From: an uncultured Pelagibacteraceae bacterium
GTDB lineage: Bacteria > Pseudomonadota > Alphaproteobacteria > Pelagibacterales > Pelagibacteraceae
DNA length: 43,948 nt
NCBI GenBank assembly: GCA_902532225.1
Contig: CACAHI010000007.1
Location: 1 to 43,948 of the forward strand
Reading direction: 5' to 3'
Made by a program: the position numbers and the translations under genes. Of the stretch, positions 1 to 8,447 are shown piece by piece; position 1 is the first letter of the stretch, and each line of letters starts with the position of its first letter. The notes beneath the pieces were generated by a model. It made no database searches. It saw nothing but the letters and a program-made list of their open reading frames with translations, and was not told where the DNA came from.

Positions 1-437
1 CCTGGTGTTCTTGAATAATCATGGGGATTTTTTGTTAATGGTGGTCCTAAAAAAGCAAGTTCTGAAGTTGCAGTTTTTCCCATAATAATAGCACCCTCTG
101 ATTTTAGTAAATCTACTATCTCTGCGTCTTGGGATTTGACACCTTTTCTCAGGACAGTTCCGCATTCTGTAGGCATGTCATAAGTTCCAATAATATCTTT
201 TAAAGCTACAGGAATTCCATGTAAAACTCCCAGCGACTTACCACTCTTTCTATAATTGTCAGCCTCTTCTGCTTTTTCCAAAAAAATTTTCTTATCAAAA
301 TAAGCCCATGCTTTTATATCTTTTTCAAATTTATTTATTCTTTCAATATATAGCTTGCATAATTCTACTGAAGAGATTTTTCCTTCCTTTATCTTTTTTG
401 CAAGTTGATGAACAGTAAATGAAAATATATCAGCCAT
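1..437 (-). CDS. Amidase (amidase-signature family), N-terminal part
   Basis: This is the first 145 codons of an amidase-signature enzyme, read from the ATG at 437 and cut by the window start. The predicted protein begins MADIFSFTVHQLAKKIKEG. It contains the GIPVALKDIIGT block, whose lysine is the first member of the family's Lys-cisSer-Ser triad. The sequence ends at SRTPG, just before the Gly/Ser-rich stretch that carries the two catalytic serines, so those cannot be checked. Family members hydrolyse amides, ureas or Gln (GatA). Nothing here separates a GatA subunit from a stand-alone amidase, but its place 11 bases behind dctM, next to a TRAP transporter, favours a catabolic amidase. The family is clear; the substrate is unknown. 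Confidence 0.85.
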   Translation of the reverse strand, partial: MADIFSFTVHQLAKKIKEGKISSVELCKLYIERINKFEKDIKAWAYFDKKIFLEKAEEADNYRKSGKSLGVLHGIPVALKDIIGTYDMPTECGTVLRKGVKSQDAEIVDLLKSEGAIIMGKTATSELAFLGPPLTKNPHDYSRTP

Positions 438-448
438 AAATTTAAAAA

Positions 449-1822
449 CTAATTTGCAAATAAAGTTTCAGGTAACCATAGTGCTATACCTGGAAATAAA
501 TACATTAAAAACATTGCAAATATAACAATCAATAGAAATGGCATAATTCCTCTAAAGATATCCATCAACTCAACGTTTTTACTTTGTACTCCTTTTAGGT
601 AATATGCAGACATCGCCATTGGTGGGGTTAAAAAAGATGTTTGCAAATTTAATGCTATAAGCATTGCAAAAAAATATGGATTAACTCCAAAAAAATCTAC
701 AAGAGGTAAAAATATAGGTACAAAAATTATTAAAATTTCTGTCCACTCTAATGGCCAACCTAACAAGAAAATAATTAATTGAGTTAAAACCAAAAACTGC
801 CAAGGTTGAAGGTTCATCGATTTAAAAAAATGCTCAAACACTTCATGTCCTCCTAAATATGAAAAAACTGAAGCAAATGTCCAGGAACCAACAAAAAGCC
901 ACATAATCATTGCACTTGTTTTTGCAGTTAAAAAAACTGATTCCTTAAAATTTTTCCATTTTAATGTTTTATAAAATACTGAGAGAACTAATGCACCAAA
1001 AGCTCCTACTGCTGCTGCTTCAGCTGGAGTTGCTAAACCAGCTAAAATAGTTCCAAGCACTAAAATAATAAGAGAAAATAAAGGTAGAAATGATACTGCA
1101 ACTTCTTTTAGTATCTCTGCTCTTGGTGGAATATCCTCTGCTCTTGGTTTTGGTGCAATTGATGGATTTAAATATGCTCTTGTCACAGCATAAATTATGT
1201 ACAAACCAGCTAGCATTAAACCAGGGAAAATAGCAGCTGCAAATAATCTTAAAGGAGATAACTGTGCTATAACTGCATAGACTATGAGCATAATGCTTGG
1301 TGGAATTAAAATTCCAAGACATCCCCCTGAACAAATTACCCCCGATGCAAATTTTTTATCATATCCAGCTTTTATCATTGCTGGCCAAGCTAATAGACCC
1401 ATCAACGTAACAACAGCACCAATTATACCCGTAGCCGTAGAAAAAAGAGCACATGTTACTAATGCAGCTACAGCCATTGATGCTGGTAATTTATGTGAAG
1501 CAAGTCTTATCGCAAAAAATAACCTTGATACTATTCCAGCTCTTTCAACCAAGTACCCCATAAATAAAAATAAGGGGACCGCTGTTAATACATTATTATC
1601 CATTATTGTGTAAGTATTTGAAACCAATAGAGAGAAAATCCTATTGTCAAATATATGTTCCATTTGAGCTGGATCATAGTAAGCAAAATATCCAAAACAA
1701 ATTCCCATAGCCAATAAGGTAAAAGCTATTGGAAATCCTAATAGAACTGCAAATAAAAAGAGTCCCATCATGAAAATAGCAATTTCGGGATTTGTTAAAC
1801 TAAATAACATCTGCTTCATCAT
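449..1822 (-). CDS. dctM: TRAP transporter large permease (DctM)
   Basis: This 457-residue, very hydrophobic protein is the ion-coupled permease of a tripartite ATP-independent periplasmic transporter. It has DctM-family features: the early GFPIAFTLLAMG segment, the SGGCLGILIPPS motif near residue 165, a LATPAEAAAVGAFGAL block near 265 and NLQTSFLTPPM near the C-terminus. About a dozen membrane segments are expected. The chosen ATG overlaps the end of dctQ by 23 bases; in-frame ATGs at 1819 and 1810 are alternatives. It is translated with dctQ downstream of the dctP terminator. The substrate is set by DctP, and neighbouring 2-hydroxyacid oxidases suggest a hydroxy- or keto-carboxylate. Confidence 0.95.
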   Translation of the reverse strand: MMKQMLFSLTNPEIAIFMMGLFLFAVLLGFPIAFTLLAMGICFGYFAYYDPAQMEHIFDNRIFSLLVSNTYTIMDNNVLTAVPLFLFMGYLVERAGIVSRLFFAIRLASHKLPASMAVAALVTCALFSTATGIIGAVVTLMGLLAWPAMIKAGYDKKFASGVICSGGCLGILIPPSIMLIVYAVIAQLSPLRLFAAAIFPGLMLAGLYIIYAVTRAYLNPSIAPKPRAEDIPPRAEILKEVAVSFLPLFSLIILVLGTILAGLATPAEAAAVGAFGALVLSVFYKTLKWKNFKESVFLTAKTSAMIMWLFVGSWTFASVFSYLGGHEVFEHFFKSMNLQPWQFLVLTQLIIFLLGWPLEWTEILIIFVPIFLPLVDFFGVNPYFFAMLIALNLQTSFLTPPMAMSAYYLKGVQSKNVELMDIFRGIMPFLLIVIFAMFLMYLFPGIALWLPETLFAN

Positions 1823-2387
1823 CTTTCTGAGATGTTCTCATTAAAATTTTTTCTGTTTCTTCTGTACTAACCATTCTCGCTGGCCAATGACCCGTTTGAA
1901 TACAAATAATAGATCTAAATACTTCGCTAATTCCTTGAATTACAAGAAGCGTCCCTGACAATGGAATAAGAGATTTTGCCATATAAATTTGAATTTGAGC
2001 AGGACTATTCCAGCTTGTTTCCTTAATTTTCCATGCTAATGCGGCATAATCATAACCATAAACAGCAAGCGCAATTACACCGGGGAAAAAAAATAAGAAA
2101 TATAAAATTAAATCAATCCAACCCTGAACTTTTGTTGGAAAAAGTCTGTAAATAACATCTCCTCTGACATGAGCTTCTGTTGATAGAGTGTAAGCTCCAG
2201 CCATCATAAAGATAGCTCCGTACATTTGTAAACTAAAATCAAAATTCCATAAAGTTGGGCTGTTAAAAGCGTATGCCATTATAACTTCATAGCAAGTTCC
2301 TCCCATTAAAATTACAATACACCACGAAAAAGCTTTTCCCATCGAAGTACTTAGATTGTCAGCAAATTTTATATAGGAGCGCATCAT
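1800..2387 (-). CDS. dctQ: TRAP transporter small permease (DctQ)
   Basis: This 195-residue membrane protein has four hydrophobic segments and sits directly before dctM, as expected for the small TRAP subunit that pairs with the large permease. Typical features are the WCIVILMGGTCYEVIMAYAF first helix region, a conserved AHVRGDVIY motif near residue 70 and a polar C-terminal tail of about 40 residues. It begins with two consecutive ATGs (2387, 2384) and has no obvious ribosome binding site. Its coding region starts about 35 bases after the terminator-like hairpin that follows dctP on this strand. Confidence 0.93.
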   Translation of the reverse strand: MMRSYIKFADNLSTSMGKAFSWCIVILMGGTCYEVIMAYAFNSPTLWNFDFSLQMYGAIFMMAGAYTLSTEAHVRGDVIYRLFPTKVQGWIDLILYFLFFFPGVIALAVYGYDYAALAWKIKETSWNSPAQIQIYMAKSLIPLSGTLLVIQGISEVFRSIICIQTGHWPARMVSTEETEKILMRTSQKDDEADVI

Positions 2388-2422
2388 GTTAGTTTATGTT
2401 AAATCATCCACTTTAATCAAAC

Positions 2423-2455
2423 AAAAAAAAAGGGGACCAATGGTCCCCTTTTTTT
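2423..2455 (-). terminator. Intrinsic terminator between dctP and dctQM
   Basis: On the minus strand GGGGACC and GGTCCCC (2432-2438 and 2442-2448 on the plus strand) form a 7-bp GC-rich stem with a 3-base loop, followed by nine U residues. A-tract and U-tract flanks also pair, so it could work on both strands. It lies 16 bases after the dctP stop and ahead of dctQ. It would reduce transcription of the permease genes relative to the abundant binding protein, an arrangement seen in other binding-protein operons. Confidence 0.88.
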
Positions 2456-2470
2456 AAATTTTAATATTAT

Positions 2471-3625
2471 TTAGATTTTAACTTTCCCTAAAGGTCCAAA
2501 CTCATTTTCATATGCTAGTCTGTAATTAGGCTGATTCATCAGCAAGTACTTCATTACTCTCTTAGCGTATGTTTTTTGAGAATCTACGATTTTCTTAAAG
2601 AAAGCATCTTTCTTAACAAAATCACCGATAACTTTATCCCAACCTTTTAATTGTTGAGCTAAAATCTCATCTGAAGTTTGATAAACATTAACTTTATGTT
2701 CATTCATTAATTTAGATAAGTCCGCAGAATATCTAACTAATGCTTTGAAGTAGTTATCTGTATTTGCAGCGTAAGCAGCATTTTTTAAAATAGCTTGATG
2801 AGCTGGTGACAGATTATTTAATGTTTTGTTGTTAATTGGTATTTCAAACATCTCTTGAGATTGGTGAAAGCTTCCTAAGTGATAATGCTTAGAAACATCT
2901 TGCATACCAAACTGAGAGTCTGAAGTTGGGTTATTAAACTCAGCAGCTTCAATCAAACCAGTTTTCATAGCTGGTTGAATTTCACCACCTGGTAATTGTC
3001 TAACTACCATTCCCATTGCTGTAAGAACGTTAGTTGCAAGACCAACTGTTCTATATTTCATACCTTTAACATCAGATACTTTTGTTACATTTTTCTTAAA
3101 CCATCCGAAAGGTTGTGCTGGCATAGGCATATGAAAGTAACCAGTATAATCGAAACCAACTTTTTTAATAGTTTCTTCATATAGTGCTCTTCCACCGCCG
3201 TATTCCATCCATCCCATAACTTCTTGAGATGACATACCGTATGATGGTCCTGTTCCGAATAAAGACGCAGCTGGATTTTTTCCATACCAGTAAGCTGTTA
3301 CCCAGTGACCCATGTCAACCACTCCAGAACTAACTGCTTGACCAATTTCTTTAGTCTTAACAATTGCTCCTACAGGCTGAAGATCAATTTTTAATGATCC
3401 TCCAGACATGTCGCTAACCATTTTTGCATAGTCTCCTGCCATTTCAAAAAAAATGTTAGCACCACTTGGCCATGCAGCTTGCATTTTAAGTGTTTGAGCT
3501 GCACCAAATGCTATGTTTGGCATTGCTACTGCTGCTGTTGCTGCTGCACCAGTTGCTGCTGCTGCTTTAAAGAACTTACGTCTTGAAGGTGTTTTCCCTT
3601 TTAACGATTTTTTTTCTTTAATCAT
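2471..3625 (-). CDS. dctP: TRAP transporter solute-binding protein (DctP, TakP-like)
   Basis: This 384-residue periplasmic binding protein has a twin-arginine signal: SRRKFFK at residues 14-20, then an Ala-rich segment with a likely cleavage site near AFGA (39-42). The mature part has DctP landmarks: Arg192 in KYRTVG, where the family's carboxylate-binding arginine lies, and a LPGGEIQPAMKTGLIEAAEF block (211-230). The latter resembles the 2-oxoacid-binding TakP subgroup more than the C4-dicarboxylate type. A good ribosome site (GAGGAG) precedes the ATG. A terminator separates it from dctQM. Specificity for lactate, glycolate or a 2-oxoacid is inferred from neighbours and subgroup resemblance only. 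Confidence 0.93.
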   Translation of the reverse strand: MIKEKKSLKGKTPSRRKFFKAAAATGAAATAAVAMPNIAFGAAQTLKMQAAWPSGANIFFEMAGDYAKMVSDMSGGSLKIDLQPVGAIVKTKEIGQAVSSGVVDMGHWVTAYWYGKNPAASLFGTGPSYGMSSQEVMGWMEYGGGRALYEETIKKVGFDYTGYFHMPMPAQPFGWFKKNVTKVSDVKGMKYRTVGLATNVLTAMGMVVRQLPGGEIQPAMKTGLIEAAEFNNPTSDSQFGMQDVSKHYHLGSFHQSQEMFEIPINNKTLNNLSPAHQAILKNAAYAANTDNYFKALVRYSADLSKLMNEHKVNVYQTSDEILAQQLKGWDKVIGDFVKKDAFFKKIVDSQKTYAKRVMKYLLMNQPNYRLAYENEFGPLGKVKI

Positions 3626-3685
3626 TATTGTTTCTCCTCGTATTAGTTAATTAACTGTTTAATTAAATCACAAAAGTACAATTGA

Positions 3686-3703
3686 GTCCTGTTATAAAAG
3701 GAC
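3686..3703. promoter_or_regulatory. Short inverted repeat upstream of dctP
   Basis: GTCCT and AGGAC are separated by 8 AT-rich bases about 60 bases upstream of the dctP start, inside the 111-base gap to the upstream dehydrogenase gene. No U-tract follows on either strand, so it is unlikely to be a terminator. It could be an operator for dctP. This is a weak call from symmetry and position only. Confidence 0.25.
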
Positions 3704-3736
3704 ACGAATATAAATTATTTACAACCTTGGATAGAA

Positions 3737-4690
3737 TTAATTTACTTTATTCTTACACTTTCCTGTTTTAAAAAATTCTTCGAGGTTATCGATAGCTAAA
3801 TTTGCCATTGCGGTTCGAGTTTCTTTTGTAGCACTACCAAGATGGGGGAGGATGAAAGCACTTTTGTGTTTTAAGTATCCGGGGTTTAAGTTTGGTTCAT
3901 TCTTATAAACATCCAAACCTACTGCATATACTTTTCTTCTATCAAGAGCATCAATTAAAGCTTCATCATCAACAATATCACCTCTTGCAACATTGGTTAC
4001 AACTGCTCCTTTAGGTAAATGTTCAATGGTATCTTTATTAATTAAATCAACCGTTTCTTTTGATGCTGGACAACAAATTGATAAAACATCTGATACTGAA
4101 AGTAAATTTTTCAAGCTATCGTGATAGGTTGCTCCTTGTTCTTTTTCTGAGCTTAACTTTGAACGATTATGATAATGAATTATCATTCCAAGTGATTTAG
4201 CAATCTTTGCAATTTTTTGACCTATTCTACCCATTCCTAAAATTCCAAGTCTTGTTCCTGTTAATTGCTTACCAATTAAATAGTCTGCTGACCATTTCCA
4301 ATTCGATTCCCTAGCATGTTGTATTCCTTCCGAGGCTCTTCTGCATGCACCTAAAATTAATAAAATTCCAATCTCTGCTGTTGCATCTGTTAAAACATCT
4401 GGGGTGTTTGTTACTGCAATATTCTTTTTTTTAGCAGCTTCTAAATCTATATTTCCAAATCCCACTGCAAAGTTTGATAATATTTTTACACTATCAGGTA
4501 ATTTATTAATTGTTTCTGCATCCATTTTATCTGTCAAAGATGTTAGAATTCCATCGCATCCTTGGCTCATTTCAATTACTTTTGGTTGAGAATATAATTC
4601 ATCATTATCATTAAAATTTGCTTCAAAAATTTTTGCAGCTTTTTCTTCGCAAGCTTTTAGTAGTCTTCTAGTAATTAAGATTTTTTTCAT
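3737..4690 (-). CDS. D-isomer-specific 2-hydroxyacid dehydrogenase (glyoxylate/hydroxypyruvate reductase-like)
   Basis: This 317-residue NAD(P)H-dependent enzyme interconverts 2-oxoacids and D-2-hydroxyacids. It has the LGILGMGRIGQKIA dinucleotide-binding loop near residue 150. The catalytic residues typical of the family are visible: Arg in NVARGDIVD, Glu in KNEPNLNPG and His in LPHLGSATKETR. The length fits the GhrB/GyaR group. It lies 8 bases behind the broken FAD oxidase and reads with it. In this setting it probably reduces glyoxylate, hydroxypyruvate or another oxoacid made by the neighbouring oxidases. The family assignment is firm; the substrate is inferred. Confidence 0.92.
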   Translation of the reverse strand: MKKILITRRLLKACEEKAAKIFEANFNDNDELYSQPKVIEMSQGCDGILTSLTDKMDAETINKLPDSVKILSNFAVGFGNIDLEAAKKKNIAVTNTPDVLTDATAEIGILLILGACRRASEGIQHARESNWKWSADYLIGKQLTGTRLGILGMGRIGQKIAKIAKSLGMIIHYHNRSKLSSEKEQGATYHDSLKNLLSVSDVLSICCPASKETVDLINKDTIEHLPKGAVVTNVARGDIVDDEALIDALDRRKVYAVGLDVYKNEPNLNPGYLKHKSAFILPHLGSATKETRTAMANLAIDNLEEFFKTGKCKNKVN

Positions 4691-4698
4691 ACTTATGA

Positions 4699-6073
4699 TT
4701 AATTTAAATCAAAAATTTTACCTGGATTCATTATGTTATTCGGATCCATAGTTCTTTTAATTGATTTCATAACAGGAATATTATCAGGATGTTCATCTAG
4801 GAGATATTCTTTTTTATGAAGTCCTACACCATGTTCACCTGTAATTGTTCCATTTAATTCTAATGCTTTTTTAATTAATGAATCATTAAATGCTCTAATT
4901 TGTTTATACATTTCTTTTTTTGCTGGATCAAAAGGTAAAACTACATGGAAGTTCCCATCCCCTAAGTGACCAACCATTGGAGCTCTAACTCCAAATTTTT
5001 TTGCTTGTTCCTCTGCAAAGTTTACACACTCTGTGATTTTTGAGATAGGAACACATACATCTGTTGAATAAACTCTACCATTATTAATTAAAGCTTTGAC
5101 AGAATAATATACATCCCATCTTGCTCTCCAAAGTTTATTTCTTTCTTCTAAATCTTTAGCCCATTTAAAAGAGCTGCCCTTATTATCTTTTGATATCTCC
5201 TCTACAATTTTAATATTCTCATTATTTGAAGACTCTGATCCGTGGAATTCGAAAAATAAAGTTGGTACTGCTTCTATATCTGTCAATTTAGAGTAATTAA
5301 TACTAATCCCCATCTGATCTTTATTAAGCATTTCAATCCTTGCAATTGGTATGCCATATTGAATAACCTGTTGAGCTGTTTGAACTGCATCTTCTAGAGT
5401 GGGGAAATGACATACAGCACTCATTATACTTTCTGGTATAGGAGATAATCTTAAATGAACTTCAGTTATAATACCTAACGTACCTTCTGATCCAATAAAT
5501 AAGTTAGTTAAATTATAACCTGCGGAAGTTTTTTTTTGTTCTGCCGCCTGTATTTATTATATCGCCGTTGGGTAAAACTACTGTTAGACCAGAAATAACA
5601 GTTTTCATGGTTCCATATTTTACAGCCATTGTCCCTGAAGCTGAAGTTGAAGCCATTCCACCAATTGCAGCATTTGCACCCGGATCAATTGGGAAAAAAA
5701 CTCCATCCTCTCTCAAATACTCGTTTAATTGTTCTTTTGTAACACAAGCCTGAACTCTACAGTCAAAATCTTCAGCGTTTACACTTAATACTTTATTCAT
5801 TTTTTCAAGTGAAATTGTTATTCCATTTTCAATTCCAACAACATTTCCTTCTAAAGATGTGCCTGTACCATATGGTACTACTGGAATTTTATGCTCATTA
5901 CATAATTTTAAAATTTTTGAAACCTCTTCGTTAGTCTCTGGAAAAACTACTGCTTCAGATAAGACTGGATCATACGTATCTTCTCCTCTTGCATAATTTG
6001 CTCGAGTAGACTCTGACTGGGAAAATCTACCATTCAAAATTTTTTTTAACTCATCTTGGAGTACTTCGTTCAT
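4699..6073 (-). pseudogene. glcD: FAD-linked 2-hydroxyacid oxidase (GlcD / D-lactate dehydrogenase type), frameshifted
   Basis: Two frames together make one normal-length oxidase. The N-terminal part (from ATG 6073) has the FAD-domain motif VVPYGTGTSLEGN and the stretch DPGANAAIGGMAS. It runs to GGRTKK and then goes out of frame, stopping at 5513. The C-terminal part (to 4699) has HLGDGNFHVVLPF, ITGEHGVGLHKKEYL and MDPNNIMNPGKIF. Removing one A from the A9 run (5529-5537) restores TKKTSAGYNLTNLFIGSEGT and joins the halves into about 457 codons, the usual size. The family oxidises D-lactate or glycolate to the oxoacid and passes electrons to the respiratory chain. It may be a real pseudogene, a sequencing error, or a gene rescued by slippage. 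Confidence 0.9.
5529..5537 (-). other. A9 homopolymer that breaks the glcD-like reading frame
   Basis: On the coding (minus) strand ACA is followed by nine A and then CTTCC. Eight A would keep the conserved frame; nine throw it out, giving a stop 14 bases after the run. Both flanking reading frames are otherwise intact and well conserved, so this one base is the only visible lesion. Confidence 0.88.
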
Positions 6074-6117
6074 ATTTAAATATTATAGAATTATATAAAG
6101 AATAAAGAAACTTAAAA

Positions 6118-7281
6118 CTAGCCAAGCATTTTCTTTATATTTTCCAGGGCTTGGGAGATATTATCTCTAGAAGCAGCAAAGCTAAATCTTACATAATCAC
6201 TACATGTTTTACCAAATGCTGTACCTGGAACTATTGCAACTCCAGCCTCATGCATTGCTTTTTTAGAAAATTCTTCACCATTCATTCCAGTGCCAATTAC
6301 TTTGGGAAATGCATAAAAAGCTCCGCCCGGCAAGCTACATTCGACACCTGGTAATTCATTTAGTCCTTTATGAATTAAATTTCTTCTTTGTGTAAATTTT
6401 TCCATCATTTCATGGATAGGATCATCTGGTCCATCTAATGCTGCTATCCCTGCAAATTGTGCTGCTGCATTCACACACGAAACACTATTAATTAAAAGTT
6501 TATTAACATGCTCAACTAAATTTTTTGGCCAAAAACTCCATCCTAATCTCCATCCTGTCATAGCATAAGCCTTACTCCATCCATCTAAGACAATTAATCT
6601 TTCTCTTAATTCTGGATAATTAAAAAATGTAGGCATTTCTTTACCATCAAATATCTGTCTACTATAAATTTCATCACTCAATATAGTAACATGTGGATGT
6701 TTTTTTAAACCTTCGGCCAAAACATCAATAGCAGATTTTTCTACAAAACTTCCTGTTGGATTATTTGGATTAATTAATATTAACAAACGAGTTTTATCAG
6801 TTATCAAAGATAGTATTTTTTCAGGATTAAATTTTAAATCCTTATCTTCAGTTAAATCGTAAGGAACTGGAGTTGAACCAGTATAATTAATCATAGACTC
6901 ATAGATTGGAAAAGCTGGTGTTGGATGAATTATTTCTGCTCCTGGTTCGCCATAACATTGTATGGCATAATGCATTGTAGGTTTTCCACCAGGCATTATT
7001 AATATTCTTTCAGGGTCTATATCTACATTATAAAGTTTTTTAATTTTTCTTGTTACAGCTTGTCTGCACTCAGGAATTCCATTGGACATTACATATCCAT
7101 GATGACCATCGTCTAATGCTTTTTTAGCTGCTTCAACAACATGCTTTGGTGTTTTAAAATCTGGTTGTCCTAAACCTAAATGTATCATTGGTTTCCCTTG
7201 TGCTTCTAATTTTTTTGCCTCCGCTAGTACAGTAAATGCTGATTCAGTTCCTAATCTATCTAAACTTTTTGCTAGTTTCAT
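6118..7281 (-). CDS. Pyridoxal-phosphate-dependent class I/II aminotransferase
   Basis: This 387-residue fold-type I aminotransferase has LGLGQPDF near residue 38, LINPNNPTGS near 168, the PLP-lysine motif GWSKAYAMTGWRLGW near 233 and a C-terminal SDYVRFSFA arginine that binds the substrate carboxylate. These fit the aspartate/alanine aminotransferase group. A purine-rich site (AGAAAGG) precedes the ATG. It lies between the hydroxyacid oxidases and the FAD oxidase in one minus-strand run. It probably converts the 2-oxoacid product to an amino acid, or the reverse. The exact amino-donor pair is unknown. Confidence 0.9.
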   Translation of the reverse strand: MKLAKSLDRLGTESAFTVLAEAKKLEAQGKPMIHLGLGQPDFKTPKHVVEAAKKALDDGHHGYVMSNGIPECRQAVTRKIKKLYNVDIDPERILIMPGGKPTMHYAIQCYGEPGAEIIHPTPAFPIYESMINYTGSTPVPYDLTEDKDLKFNPEKILSLITDKTRLLILINPNNPTGSFVEKSAIDVLAEGLKKHPHVTILSDEIYSRQIFDGKEMPTFFNYPELRERLIVLDGWSKAYAMTGWRLGWSFWPKNLVEHVNKLLINSVSCVNAAAQFAGIAALDGPDDPIHEMMEKFTQRRNLIHKGLNELPGVECSLPGGAFYAFPKVIGTGMNGEEFSKKAMHEAGVAIVPGTAFGKTCSDYVRFSFAASRDNISQALENIKKMLG

Positions 7282-7295
7282 TTATTTGCACCTTT

Positions 7296-8447
7296 CTACT
7301 TTCTATAAACTAATTTTAAATAATTTAATTCACCTAAATTTTTACAGCCCATTAAAACCATATTTCTATTAATTTCATCATGCATATTTTGTAATAAATG
7401 TTCAACACCTTGTTGACCACCTGCGGCCAAAGAGAACAGAAACATTTTTCCAAAACTACATGCTTTAGCTCCAGCAGCCAAAGCTTTTAGGACATGAGTT
7501 CCTCTTCTTACACCACCATCTAGGATTATCTCAAGCTTATCGCCTACAGCATCTGAAATTGCTTTTACTTGATCAAACGGGGCTCTGGAACCATCTAATT
7601 GACGGCCTCCATGATTTGATATCATTATTGCTGTGCATCCAATATCTATTGCTCTTTTAGCATCCTCAACAGACATGACTCCTTTTAATGCAAATGGTCC
7701 ATTCCATTTTTTTGCACAATATTCTGCATCCTTCCATCCCATTGCTGGATCATACTGTTCGTTAATATATTCAATAACTGATTTTGAAATATTAGTTCCT
7801 TTATCAGTTTTTTTTTTTACATTTGATAATTCAAATCTTTTACCAGTTAAATAATTAAAAACCCATCTAGGACGCATTGCAAAACTTATTAAACTTTGAA
7901 GAGTAAGTTTTGGTGGAGTAGTAAATCCTGTTCTATGATCTTTTTCCCTGTTACCTGCAACTAAAGTATCTACAGTTAAGCACATGCCATCAAAACCAGA
8001 TCTTTTGGATCTATCTATTAAATCATCAGAAATTGATCTATCTTTATGAACATAAAGCTGAAATAATTTTGGACCACTTGAAATATTTGCAACTTCTTCA
8101 ATAGTATTATTTCCCATAGATGACATGCTATAAAAAGTATTAAATTTTTCAGCTGCACGTGCAGATGCTTTATCTCCATCTGGATGGTATAATCTCTGCA
8201 TTGCTGCTGGGGAAAGAAAGATTGGCATATCAATCTTCCTACCGAATAAAGTAGTTGATAAATCAGGCTTACCAACATTAGCCAAAACATTTGGAACTAG
8301 ATCACAATCATTGAATGAGTCTGTATTTCTTCTTAAAGTTGATTCATCATCTGCTCCACCATCAATGTAATGAAATATTGGTGAGGGTAATTTTTTTTTT
8401 GCTAATTTTCTGAAATCTTCAAAGTTATAGCAATCTTTTAAATTCAC
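7296..8447 (-). CDS. lldD: FMN-dependent L-2-hydroxyacid oxidase/dehydrogenase, paralogue A
   Basis: This 383-residue TIM-barrel flavoenzyme belongs to the lactate dehydrogenase/glycolate oxidase family. Visible catalytic or FMN-site motifs are HYIDGGADDE (N-terminal Tyr), LYVHKDR, FALKGVMS (FMN lysine), SNHGGRQLDG (catalytic His and substrate Arg) and DGGVRRGTH. It oxidises an L-2-hydroxyacid to the 2-oxoacid. The start is GTG, sharing its G with the TAG stop of paralogue B. The same MxLKDCYNF start in both paralogues supports it. It retains the standard DGGVRRG phosphate loop, unlike its neighbour. Lactate or glycolate are the likely substrates but cannot be told apart here. Confidence 0.92.
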   Translation of the reverse strand: MNLKDCYNFEDFRKLAKKKLPSPIFHYIDGGADDESTLRRNTDSFNDCDLVPNVLANVGKPDLSTTLFGRKIDMPIFLSPAAMQRLYHPDGDKASARAAEKFNTFYSMSSMGNNTIEEVANISSGPKLFQLYVHKDRSISDDLIDRSKRSGFDGMCLTVDTLVAGNREKDHRTGFTTPPKLTLQSLISFAMRPRWVFNYLTGKRFELSNVKKKTDKGTNISKSVIEYINEQYDPAMGWKDAEYCAKKWNGPFALKGVMSVEDAKRAIDIGCTAIMISNHGGRQLDGSRAPFDQVKAISDAVGDKLEIILDGGVRRGTHVLKALAAGAKACSFGKMFLFSLAAGGQQGVEHLLQNMHDEINRNMVLMGCKNLGELNYLKLVYRK

